In this document: positions 1 to 6,332 of the stretch, in pieces
Numbering within the stretch: the first letter of the stretch is position 1
Layout of the letters: every line of letters begins with the position of its first letter
Source: Gemmatimonadota bacterium
Lineage (GTDB): Bacteria > Gemmatimonadota > Gemmatimonadetes > Longimicrobiales > Longimicrobiaceae
DNA length: 9,602 nt
Assembly: GCA_019348475.1 (NCBI GenBank)
Contig: JAHWJJ010000146.1
Location: 1 to 9,602, forward strand
Reading direction: 5' to 3'
Made by a program: the position numbers and the translations under genes
The notes under the pieces: generated by a model
Database searches by the model: none
What the model was told of the DNA's origin: nothing
The model's input: only the letters and a program-made list of their open reading frames with translations

Positions 1-225
1 TGCCAGCCGGCGCTCCACCGCCCCGGCGATGCGGTCCATGGGCACGCCCTTGGCGCGGCCCTCGGCCACCTTGCTGTCCAGCAGCGCCACCGGAATGCCG
101 GCGGATTCAGCCCGCTGGCGCGCCGTCTCGATCCGCTGCTGCGGGTCCTGCGCCTGCGCCTGCACAGCGCCGGGGAGCGCCGCCAGCGCCAGCCACAGGG
201 CCACCAGGATTCGCGCGAGGTTCAT
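1..225 (-). CDS. Partial small exported protein, unknown function (5' end only)
   Basis: I do not recognise this gene; its 3' part lies beyond the left edge. The visible 75 residues begin with a clear Sec-type signal peptide: MNLAR, then a Leu/Ala-rich core, then AVQAQAQ, with likely cleavage after an AQA. The mature part is hydrophilic and helical-looking (QQRIETARQRAE, then LLDSKVAEGRAKGVPMDRIAGAVE), with no cysteines and no motif I can name. A second in-frame ATG nine bases upstream, at 234, would add MRS; neither start has a strong Shine-Dalgarno, so the choice is open. It follows the glycogen-module barrel gene on the same strand after about 60-70 bp, so it is probably the third gene of that operon. 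Export is well supported; function is unknown. Confidence 0.6.
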   Translation of the reverse strand, partial: MNLARILVALWLALAALPGAVQAQAQDPQQRIETARQRAESAGIPVALLDSKVAEGRAKGVPMDRIAGAVERRLA

Positions 226-293
226 GGATCTCATCGGGATTGCCTGCATTCGCCACGTCCGGGCGTATGACGACGGGACGGCCGCCGCGTCAC

Positions 294-1391
294 TCACGGC
301 ACCACCAGCACGGCCGAACTGCCGCCGAACCCGTCATCCACCGACGGCACGCCCTCCGGAACCATCACGCTGCCGTCCGCCAGCCGGAAGGCGTAGTGGT
401 GCGCGCCCGGGCCCACCCGCACCCGCGCCACCCACTCCTGCCCCTCCGGCGACATGGCCACCGGCTGCCAATCGCTGAAGTCCCCGATCACCGCCGGCGG
501 CTGCGCGTGGGCGGCCAGCGGCAGGCGAAAGACGGCCCAGCCGTCCGAAACGTGGGGAAGGCGCACGGCGGGGACCGCCCGCCGCGGCTCGCGCCCCAGG
601 GTGCGGCGCAGCGACACCCCCCAGGTGCGGCGCGGCGCGTTCCAGTACAACGGCTCGAACGGCTCCTGCCGGACGCTGGCCTGCACTTCCGTGCGCGGCA
701 GCACCCGCACCCGCACGCCCGCGCCGTACGCCGCGGACGGGTCCGGCCGCTCCCCGTCCAGCCACGCGCCCGCGTACGCCCACGCCGCGCCCCAGCGCCG
801 GCGCAGCTCCGCGCTCCCGCCGGCGTACGGCCACTCGCCACCCTCGCCCCGCACCCAGCGGCCCTCGCCGCCCACGGTCAGCCCCGCCGCCAGGGCAACC
901 CCCAGCCGCGCGCCGGAGTGGTGGAACCCGCGGGTGTGGGTGCTGTCGCCCAGGGCGTCAAAGGCGCCCGCGAAGCCGGAGCTGACCTCCGCCGAGACCC
1001 TGCCGCGGCGCCAGGCGAGGGTGGGAAGCACTTCCAGGGTGCCGCCGCCGCCCGATGGATTGCGGCCGGCACCGCCGTAGGCGTAGGCGTGTCCGGACGT
1101 GGAAAGGCCCAGCTGAAGGGCGCCGCCGCGCAGGCCGATCCATCCGCCCGCGCCGCCCGCGCCCCAGCCGGGCCCGCCCCGCTCGAGGGGGGCGCCGCCG
1201 GACAGGTATCCCCATCCCACGTCTTCGCGCTCGTACGCCAGCCCCAGCGAGGCGCTGGTGGTGCTCACGTGCGCCGCCACCGGGTCGTGCACGGCGCGGC
1301 CGGCGGACGCCTCCACCGTCCACTGCGCCGGCGCGGCGGCCGGCGCCAGCAGGGCGGCGCAGGCCGTCATCAGCGTGCCGCGAAGGATCAC
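294..1391 (-). CDS. Exported beta-barrel-like protein with C-terminal AMPK/isoamylase-type glycogen-binding module
   Basis: This encodes 365 residues. A GTG start overlaps the stop of the upstream gene by four bases (GTGA), so translational coupling is likely; an internal ATG at residue 8 is the alternative start. Residues 1-23 form a short signal peptide ending APAAAPAQ. Residues 24-270 are rich in Gly, aromatic residues and alternating hydrophobic strands (for example SASLGLAYE, GALQLGLSTSG, GVRVRVLPRTEVQASV), which resembles an outer-membrane beta-barrel; I infer this from pattern and not from a recognised family. Residues 285-365 match the AMPK1_CBM / early-set family: VIGDFSDWQPVAM, then an EWVARV strand, a PGAHHYAFRLADG turn and a DDGFGGSSAVLVV ending. 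Such modules bind alpha-glucans in known families, with the DW and EW tryptophans as plausible sugar contacts. A surface or periplasmic glucan-binding role is inference. Confidence 0.72.
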   Translation of the reverse strand: MILRGTLMTACAALLAPAAAPAQWTVEASAGRAVHDPVAAHVSTTSASLGLAYEREDVGWGYLSGGAPLERGGPGWGAGGAGGWIGLRGGALQLGLSTSGHAYAYGGAGRNPSGGGGTLEVLPTLAWRRGRVSAEVSSGFAGAFDALGDSTHTRGFHHSGARLGVALAAGLTVGGEGRWVRGEGGEWPYAGGSAELRRRWGAAWAYAGAWLDGERPDPSAAYGAGVRVRVLPRTEVQASVRQEPFEPLYWNAPRRTWGVSLRRTLGREPRRAVPAVRLPHVSDGWAVFRLPLAAHAQPPAVIGDFSDWQPVAMSPEGQEWVARVRVGPGAHHYAFRLADGSVMVPEGVPSVDDGFGGSSAVLVVP

Positions 1392-2041
1392 GCCGAGGCG
1401 CCCAGCGGGGGCAGGGAGATGCGGCTGTTGGTTCCGCCGAAGCTGTCGTCCACCTGCTGCGGCGCGTTGGGGTCCGGCACCCACCGCTCGCCGTCCACCA
1501 CGAAGACGTAATCGTGCACCCCGGGCTCCAGCGGCACCAGCGCGGTCCACACCCCCGGCTCCCTTTCCTGCAGCTGCAGCGTGGGCTGCCACCCCGTAAA
1601 GGTGCCGGCCAGCGCCACCTGCCGCGCCTGCGGGCTCTCCAGCCGGAACTGCACGTACACCACCTGCGCGGCCGCCGCGGGCGCGGGCGCCGTGACGGCG
1701 ACGGGGGCGGCATCGCCCCCGTCCATGGCGGCGGGGACCACGACGGCGGCCACGGCGGCGAACGCGGCGCCCGCCAGGGCGTACGCGGGACGGAAGGTCA
1801 GCCGCAGCGGGCGCGGGTTCCACAGCCACTCCGCGGCCCTGCGCCAGGCGGGGACGGCGGGCGCCTGCGCCGGGAGCGCGGCCATCACGCGCGCGGCCAG
1901 GTCGGGCGCGGGAACGGCGCGCAGGTGCGCGGCGGCGGCGTCGAGCGTACGGGCGAAGGCGTCCGCCTCCCGGCGCTCATCCGCAGAGAGCGCGGCGCGG
2001 GGATCGCCGTCCAGGTGCCGGTGGATGCGGTCGTTCATCAT
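1388..2041 (-). CDS. Membrane-anchored anti-sigma-like protein with C-terminal glycogen-binding module
   Basis: This encodes 217 residues. The first 75 or so are charged and helical (RIHRHLDGDPRAALSADERREADAF, later DLAARVMAALP), as in cytoplasmic anti-sigma domains, but no HxxxCxxC zinc motif is present. Residues about 85-105 form one hydrophobic membrane segment, followed by an Ala/Pro linker. Residues 127-211 form an AMPK1_CBM-like module: VALAGTFTGWQP, GVWTALVPLEPGVHDYVFVVDG, WVPDPNAPQQVDDSFGG. If the membrane helix is inserted N-in, the glucan module faces the periplasm. The ATG at 2041 lies seven bases after a good AGGAAGG ribosome site; a second ATG follows at once. It is the first gene of the minus-strand cluster and no sigma factor precedes it in the window, so the anti-sigma role is a resemblance only. 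The module is related to that of the next gene. Confidence 0.75.
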   Translation of the reverse strand: MMNDRIHRHLDGDPRAALSADERREADAFARTLDAAAAHLRAVPAPDLAARVMAALPAQAPAVPAWRRAAEWLWNPRPLRLTFRPAYALAGAAFAAVAAVVVPAAMDGGDAAPVAVTAPAPAAAAQVVYVQFRLESPQARQVALAGTFTGWQPTLQLQEREPGVWTALVPLEPGVHDYVFVVDGERWVPDPNAPQQVDDSFGGTNSRISLPPLGASA

Positions 2042-2292
2042 CTAAGGTCCTTCCTGCGAAACTGCTCCGCGGGTGCGGCGCAGTCCGATTGACGAGCCAC
2101 GGGCGTGCCGGGTCACACGCGCGGGCCCCCTCCTCCGGCCGCCGGCCCTCCCCATCCTGCGCGGAGAGCGGGATGCGGATGCATCTGTACCGCGGCGCGG
2201 GGCGAAGGTTCGGCACCGGGCACCCCCCTTGCAAACCGCCGCCGCCGCGCGGACCTGTCACCGCGCGTCACCTCCCCCAACCTTGCGACCGG
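2042..2292. other. Divergent intergenic region between the glycogen-module cluster and murB
   Basis: This roughly 250-bp gap separates two divergently transcribed units and should hold both promoters. I found no convincing -35/-10 pair on either strand. It contains TTGACG near 2088 without a matching -10, the palindrome GATGCATC near 2177-2184, and two closely spaced GTCACC words just before murB. The murB frame stays open back to 2089, but that upstream translation is low-complexity, Pro/Arg-rich and unlike MurB, so I treat it as non-coding. Confidence 0.45.
2049..2055 (-). promoter_or_regulatory. Ribosome binding site AGGAAGG fixing the start at 2041
   Basis: Read on the minus strand, AGGAAGG sits seven bases before the first of two consecutive ATG codons (2041 and 2038). 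Seven bases is near-optimal spacing, so the MMNDR start is preferred over MNDR. Confidence 0.6.
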
Positions 2293-3249
2293 ATGCCTGC
2301 GACGAAAGCCCTGGACCCTGCCGTCGACGCGCTGTCGGAGCGCCTGGGCGCCGACCGCCTGGAGCGCGCCGCGCCGCTGGCGCCGCACACCACGTTCAAG
2401 ATCGGCGGGCCGGCGGACCTGATGTACCGCGCGCTCACGCAGGACGAGCTCGCGGCCGCGGTGCGGGCTGCGCGGGAGCTGGAGATCCCCTTCTTTCTGC
2501 TGGGGCTTGGCGCCAACATCCTGGTGGGTGACGGCGGCTTTCGCGGGCTGGTGATCAAGAACGACGTGGACACGATCGAGTGGCTGGACGACACCCGGGT
2601 CCGGGCGGGATCCGGCGTAAAGATCTACCACGACCTGATCCAGATGACGGTGGCGCGCGGGCTGGGCGGCCTGCAGCACTACGTGGGCATTCCCAGCACG
2701 GTGGGCGGGGCGGTGTGGCAGAACCTGCACTTCCTGAGCCCCCCGCCGGAGCGCGAGCGGACCATGTTCATCGAGGAGGTGGTGGAGGGCGCGACCATCG
2801 TCACGGAGGAGGGGGAGATCCGCCGGGTAGACAACGCGTACTTCGAGTTCGGCTACGACTACAGCGTGCTGCACGTGCGGCCCGACGTGGTGCTGGACGT
2901 CACCTTCAGGCTGGAGCCCACCCCGCGCGAGGTGATGCGCGACACGATCCGCGAGAACCTGGCCTGGCGCGACGACCGGCACCCGGACCTGTGGCTGTAC
3001 CCCAGCGCCGGCTCCATCTTTCAGAAGATCGAGGGTGTGGGCGCCGGGCGGCTGATCGATCAGTGCGGGTTGAAGGGGCACGTGCTGGGGAGCGCGCAGA
3101 TCTTTCACAAGCACGCCAACATCATTGTCAACCTGGGGGGCGCAACCTCGGCGGACGTGCGGGCGCTGATCGAGCTGGCGCAGACCACCGTCCAGCGGGA
3201 GCTGGGATACGAGTTGAAGACGGAGATCGGGATGGTGGGGGAGTTTTGA
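2293..3249 (+). CDS. murB: UDP-N-acetylmuramate dehydrogenase (MurB), divergent active-site variant
   Basis: MurB reduces UDP-GlcNAc-enolpyruvate to UDP-MurNAc with NADPH and FAD in the cytoplasm, the second committed step of peptidoglycan precursor synthesis. The 318-residue product has family landmarks in order: TTFKIGGPADL (33-43), the FAD loop LGLGANILVGDGGF (70-83), GIPSTVGGAV (132-141), PSAGSIFQK (237-245, catalytic Ser241), AGRLIDQCGLKG (251-262), KHANIIVNLGGATSADV (273-289) and LKTEIG with the late catalytic Glu311. Length fits the shorter class of MurB. Two oddities stand out. The NAGAYG segment after VGGAV is replaced by NLHFLSPPPERER. The FGYRxS motif reads FGYDYS (186-191), putting Asp where E. 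coli Arg159 lies. The ATG at 2293 fits the family N-terminus but has no clear ribosome site, so the start may be leaderless or slightly upstream. Confidence 0.88.
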   Translation: MPATKALDPAVDALSERLGADRLERAAPLAPHTTFKIGGPADLMYRALTQDELAAAVRAARELEIPFFLLGLGANILVGDGGFRGLVIKNDVDTIEWLDDTRVRAGSGVKIYHDLIQMTVARGLGGLQHYVGIPSTVGGAVWQNLHFLSPPPERERTMFIEEVVEGATIVTEEGEIRRVDNAYFEFGYDYSVLHVRPDVVLDVTFRLEPTPREVMRDTIRENLAWRDDRHPDLWLYPSAGSIFQKIEGVGAGRLIDQCGLKGHVLGSAQIFHKHANIIVNLGGATSADVRALIELAQTTVQRELGYELKTEIGMVGEF

Positions 3250-3493
3250 GGCGCGTGGGTGCGTGAACGTACGTCCTGCCGCCGTTCGAAGCTCGCGCGC
3301 AGCGCGGCCAGCATCCGGGAGGGCGCCAGGAAAAAGAGAGCCGGCGGATTCGGGGGAGGAAAGGCGCTTCCGTTCACCCGTTGTGGGACGATGCAGTAAA
3401 CGCCTCCCTTCCGCGCGCCGCCGGGCCCCTGCGCGGGAGTATCAATAGACGGAGTAAACAGGCGGCCCGGATTCTGCTACGGTCCGAAGGGGC

Positions 3494-3514
3494 CGAACCG
3501 CACGTCGCGGTTCG
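3494..3514. repeat. Perfect 8-bp inverted repeat upstream of the KTSC gene
   Basis: CGAACCGC (3494-3501) and GCGGTTCG (3507-3514) are exact reverse complements separated by the five bases ACGTC. No T-run follows, so this is not an intrinsic terminator. It lies 30 bp before the GTG start of the KTSC gene and could be an operator dyad or a leader hairpin. At this GC content an 8-bp dyad can arise by chance. Confidence 0.4.
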
Positions 3515-3532
3515 TCGGCGAGCGGGAGATCC

Positions 3533-3538
3533 GGGAGG
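3533..3538 (+). promoter_or_regulatory. Ribosome binding site GGGAGG supporting a GTG start
   Basis: GGGAGG lies six bases before the GTG at 3545. This spacing is the main support for using GTG as the start of the KTSC protein; the frame has no ATG nearby. Confidence 0.6.
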
Positions 3539-3544
3539 CGGCCG

Positions 3545-3775
3545 GTGAAGCGAGAGCGGCTGGATTCGTCGAGCCTGGCGAGCGCGGGGTACGACCCCGC
3601 GGCGCACGTGCTGGAGGTGGAGTTCCGCAACGGCGGCATCTATCAGTACTTCGACGTGGACGGCGACGAGTACCACGAGTTCCGGACCGCGCCCAGCAAG
3701 GGGCGGTACCTGAACACCCGCATCAAGCCCGGCCACCCGGCGCGCAAGCTGAGCCCCCCGCGGCGCCGCCGCTGA
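3545..3775 (+). CDS. Small KTSC-domain protein
   Basis: This 76-residue protein starts at GTG behind a well-placed GGGAGG. It matches the KTSC domain family along nearly its whole length: SSSLASAGYDP, then LEVEFRNGGIYQYFDV, a variable turn, and APSKGRYLNTRIKP. The family pattern is a Tyr-Asp near the start, a hydrophobic strand, a G-x-Y-x-Y hairpin, and an A-x-S-x-G near the end. The C-terminus is basic (PRRRR). KTSC proteins are small, probably cytoplasmic, occur alone or fused to other domains, and have no firmly established biochemical role. There is no signal peptide or membrane segment. The gene stands alone between murB and the M23 peptidase gene, on the same strand, with about 300 bp before it and roughly 140 bp after it, so I would not call it part of an operon. 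Confidence 0.85.
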   Translation: MKRERLDSSSLASAGYDPAAHVLEVEFRNGGIYQYFDVDGDEYHEFRTAPSKGRYLNTRIKPGHPARKLSPPRRRR

Positions 3776-3817
3776 GTCAGATCTGGGCGTCCGACCCTGC
3801 TCTGCAACACGCAACCC

Positions 3818-3846
3818 TTGTCCGGCGCGGCAGGGGACCCTATCTT
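3818..3846 (+). promoter_or_regulatory. Putative sigma70-type promoter for the M23 peptidase gene
   Basis: TTGTCC (3818-3823) and TATCTT (3841-3846) are separated by exactly 17 bp and each matches four of six consensus positions. A transcript starting near 3853 would give a leader of about 60 bases before the ATG at 3915. This is pattern recognition only. Confidence 0.45.
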
Positions 3847-3914
3847 GTTAGCTCTCCCACACATCCGTGGACGCCGGCAGCGGATCCCCCTTCCGGGCTC
3901 CCCTCATCTCCGCG

Positions 3915-4919
3915 ATGCGCAGACCGAACCAGGCCACGTGGCGGCACGATCCCCCCACCCTCGTCATCGCACTGATGGCGGCGGTGGTGCTGGGGCTGGG
4001 CTCGGCCGCCGCCTTCGCCGAGCCGCAGCAGGGGCTGCCGGCGCGGGAACTGGCGGAGACGCACGTGCTCCCCGCCGCGCGCGCCGTGCCGGCCCACATC
4101 GACACGCTGCTGATCGGCGGGTACGCGCGCGGCACCTTTCGCGAGGCGCTGGGGGTGATCGCCAGCGACCTTTCACAGGCGGAGCGCGAGATGGTGGGCC
4201 GCCACCTGGACAAGATCTTTCAGCCCGTCATCGACGGGGCGCTGGGGAACGGCGGGCGGCTGAAGGTGGCGTACGAGCGGGTGCAGCGGGCGGACGGCAG
4301 CACGCGCTCCATCCAGGTGCTCGCGGCGCAGGCGGCGGTGGGGGGCGGGCTGCACACGCTGTTCTTTTACGAGCATGGCGAAAAGCCCGGCTACTACGAC
4401 GACGTGGGGCAGTCGCTGGATCCAAAGGCGTGGGCCGGCCCGCTGGAGGTGCTGCGGGTGAGCTCCGGATTCCGCATGGACCGCATGCACCCCATCCTGC
4501 GCCGGGTGCTGCCGCACAACGGCATCGACTACGCCGCCGCGTACGGCACGCCCGTGCGCGCCACGGCGGACGGCAGCGTGTCGTTCGCGGCCGAGCGCGG
4601 CGGATACGGCAACCTGGTGGAGGTGCAGCACCCCAACGGTTACGCCACGCGCTACGCGCACCTGTCGCGCATCGCCGTGCGCGAGCACCAGCCGGTGCAG
4701 CAGGGCGACGTGATCGGGTACGTGGGTGCCACGGGCCTGGCGACGGGGCCGCACCTGCACTACGAGGTGCGCCGCAAGGGGCAGCCGGTGGACCCCGCGC
4801 TCGCCATGGCGTACGAGCACACCACCGAGAGCGTCGACTACGACCTCGCCTGGCGCAACGAGCGCCGGGCCCTGGGCCGGCTCCTCGCGCGCACGCCCAC
4901 GGTCATCCGCAGGCAGTAG
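3915..4919 (+). CDS. Exported M23 (LytM-type) zinc metallopeptidase
   Basis: M23 enzymes are zinc endopeptidases that cut peptide cross-links or stems of peptidoglycan in the periplasm; catalytically dead members act as amidase activators. The product has 334 residues from this ATG. Residues 15-35 form a signal peptide or anchor ending SAAAFA. Residues 45-185 are a less conserved N-terminal region. The peptidase domain (about 186-300) holds the whole zinc site: HNGIDY with His201 and Asp205, YAHLS, and HLHYE with His280 and His282. SSGFRMDRMHPILRRV just before it is typical of MepM/NlpD-like proteins. All metal ligands are present, so activity is expected. A GTG at 3867 in the same frame would add 16 residues but leave a very short leader from the putative promoter, and neither start has a strong ribosome site. 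It is transcribed alone and ends at a strong hairpin. Confidence 0.88.
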   Translation: MRRPNQATWRHDPPTLVIALMAAVVLGLGSAAAFAEPQQGLPARELAETHVLPAARAVPAHIDTLLIGGYARGTFREALGVIASDLSQAEREMVGRHLDKIFQPVIDGALGNGGRLKVAYERVQRADGSTRSIQVLAAQAAVGGGLHTLFFYEHGEKPGYYDDVGQSLDPKAWAGPLEVLRVSSGFRMDRMHPILRRVLPHNGIDYAAAYGTPVRATADGSVSFAAERGGYGNLVEVQHPNGYATRYAHLSRIAVREHQPVQQGDVIGYVGATGLATGPHLHYEVRRKGQPVDPALAMAYEHTTESVDYDLAWRNERRALGRLLARTPTVIRRQ

Positions 4920-5008
4920 ACGAGCGGCCCTCAGGCGGACGGGCGGAGTCGGCGGAGCCGGGGGATACGGGTTGCCCCGTCGGCTGAGTCGCCTGGCATG
5001 CACAAGAA

Positions 5009-5053
5009 GACGAGGACGCGGAGAGATGGCTTCTCCGCGTCCTCGTCGATTTT
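5009..5053 (+). terminator. Intrinsic terminator, perfect 16-bp stem
   Basis: Positions 5009-5024 and 5032-5047 are exact reverse complements (GACGAGGACGCGGAGA and its complement) with a seven-base loop GATGGCT, followed by GATTTTCC. It lies 90 bp after the M23 stop. On the minus strand the stem is followed by TCTTCTTGTG, so it may also stop transcripts from the converging PDZ operon. Confidence 0.85.
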
Positions 5054-5094
5054 CCCTGACATGAGTCATCCGGCGCTGCGCGCACCATACGGAT

Positions 5095-5198
5095 TGAAAG
5101 CGCAGTTCAACCTCCCCCGGGGGTTTTCGGGGGAGGTGCGAGCCTGAGCGAGCGGAGGCGCGGCGCGGATCTGTCCGCCCATCGGCTTTTCCATTCAG
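5095..5198 (-). repeat. Dispersed intergenic element, copy A (behind the PDZ gene)
   Basis: This stretch of about 104 bp aligns with 9402-9523 on the opposite strand. Read in the direction of the PDZ transcript it runs: CTGAATG, AAAAG, GGACAGAT, CCGCGCCGCGC, CTCCGCTCGCTCAGGCTCGC, an ACCTCCCCCG hairpin arm, a GAAAAC-containing loop, CGGGGGAGGT and TTGAACTGCGCTTTCA. The hairpin (5110-5119 with 5128-5137) is a perfect 10-bp stem with an eight-base loop. The element begins 16 bp after the PDZ stop codon. It could act as a transcript end or stability element, or be a REP-like non-autonomous repeat. No coding capacity is apparent. Confidence 0.75.
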
Positions 5199-5213
5199 AT
5201 CTCTCTCGCCTGT

Positions 5214-6305
5214 TCAGTTGCGCGGCGTGCGGGTGGGCCCGGGGGCACGCGTGGGCTCGAGCGCGCGCGGCTCGCGGCCGCGCACCCGCGTCGGCACCAT
5301 TTCGCGACCCATGAGCCGCTCGCGGCCGTCCCATTCCAGCGACAGCTCGCGGCGGCGGCCCTGCCGCACCACCTCCAGCGCGACGCGGCCGTCCTCGCCC
5401 CGCATCAGGGCGCGGCGCACGTCCTCGGGATGGTTCACCTCGCTGCCGGCGGCGCGGACGAGCACGTCGCCGGGCTCCAGCCCCGCGCGCGCCGCCGGGG
5501 TGTTGGGCGACACGTCGATCACCAGGGCGCCGCGCTGCACGTTCTGAAAGTAGCGCCGCAGACCCTCGTTCATCTCGGCCAGCTCGGCGCCGGCCGCGGC
5601 GCGGCGGCCCAGCTCCATGAAGAACGGCCGCCCTTCCACGGGCACCCCCGCGTCCACGATCACGCCTTCGCGCAGCGGCGTGCCCTCGTGCACCCGGAAC
5701 TGCACGCTGGGCATGCGCTGGATGAAGACCTCGGCGCTGTCGGAGAGGATGTTCATGACGGAGTCCATGCGGAGGCGCACCAGGCCGCTGTCCCGGCCGA
5801 TCAGCTCCACCAGCCGCGTCTGCAGGCTGTCGATGCGCATGGTGATGGCCTGCAGGGGGATCTGCATGGTGTCGCCGCCCATGAACACCATGGGGCGCTC
5901 ACCCGGCCCGGGGCGCACCACGCCGAAGCGCGCGGCCGGCCGGGGCGCGGCCACGATGGTCAGGTCGCGCTCGTCCGCGCCCCGCCGGATGCGAAGCTGA
6001 ACGGTGTCGCCCTCGCGCAGGTCCAGCTCACGGAAGCCGTCCACGGCGGGGCGCCCGTTGACCCGGACCACCACGTCTCCAGGGCTCACGCCGGCGGCCT
6101 CGGCGGGGGAGCCGGGGCGGACCTCGCCGATCAGCACCTCGCGCTTCGGCTCGGATTCGCGATCACTCTGGGTGGTGCGGACGGTGAACGAGACGCCGAT
6201 CATCCCCGGCCGCTCGCAGGGGCACTCGTCCTGCTGCGCCCGGACCTGGCCGGGCGTCGCCAGGGCCGCCGCCAGGAGCGGCAGCCACGCCATGCGGTAC
6301 TTCAT
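5214..6305 (-). CDS. Secreted double-PDZ protein lacking a protease domain
   Basis: The product has 363 residues. Residues 1-23 are a signal peptide (MKYRMAWLPLLAAALA, cleavage likely after VRA). Two PDZ domains follow: residues about 36-120 (GMIGVSF, IGEVRPGSPAEAAGVSPGDVVVRVNG) and 235-325 (ALVIDVSPNTPAARAGLEPGDVLVRAAG, HPEDVRRALMRG). Between them are a short helical segment rich in Asp/Ser/Met and a strand-rich stretch. The tail is Arg/Pro-rich. No HtrA-type trypsin fold or other catalytic domain is seen, so it probably binds peptides or protein C-termini in the periplasm. The ATG at 6305 has GGAGAT six bases upstream. It follows the anti-sigma gene by 27 bp on the same strand, so it is very likely the third gene of the sigma/anti-sigma operon. 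A sensor or accessory role in that signalling is inference. Confidence 0.82.
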   Translation of the reverse strand: MKYRMAWLPLLAAALATPGQVRAQQDECPCERPGMIGVSFTVRTTQSDRESEPKREVLIGEVRPGSPAEAAGVSPGDVVVRVNGRPAVDGFRELDLREGDTVQLRIRRGADERDLTIVAAPRPAARFGVVRPGPGERPMVFMGGDTMQIPLQAITMRIDSLQTRLVELIGRDSGLVRLRMDSVMNILSDSAEVFIQRMPSVQFRVHEGTPLREGVIVDAGVPVEGRPFFMELGRRAAAGAELAEMNEGLRRYFQNVQRGALVIDVSPNTPAARAGLEPGDVLVRAAGSEVNHPEDVRRALMRGEDGRVALEVVRQGRRRELSLEWDGRERLMGREMVPTRVRGREPRALEPTRAPGPTRTPRN

Positions 6306-6332
6306 TTCCGTATCTCCGTTGTCACTATCAGG

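Larger units (their letters stand above)
3250..3544. other. Gene-free stretch between murB and the KTSC gene
   Basis: About 295 bp with no supported gene. An open frame on the minus strand here runs into murB and has no family features. There is no clear terminator directly after murB. The stretch ends with a small perfect inverted repeat and the ribosome site of the KTSC gene, both listed separately. A promoter for the KTSC gene should lie around 3430-3480 (A/T-richer words such as ATCAATAGAC and GTAAACA), but I cannot fix a -35/-10 pair. Confidence 0.4.

Noticed and set aside
240..1511. Plus-strand open frame opposite the glycogen-module barrel gene
   Set aside because: Low-complexity Arg/Ala/Pro/Gly composition and no motif, whereas the minus strand encodes a signal peptide and an AMPK1_CBM-like domain.
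2089..2292. N-terminal extension of MurB of 68 residues
   Set aside because: Pro/Arg/His-rich with no MurB similarity; the family N-terminus fits the ATG at 2293.
2113..3114. Minus-strand open frame opposite murB
   Set aside because: A shadow of the MurB frame; no recognisable motif, and the plus strand has the full set of MurB landmarks.
3105..3377. Minus-strand 90-residue open frame across the murB end
   Set aside because: No ribosome site or family feature and it overlaps conserved MurB codons in antisense.
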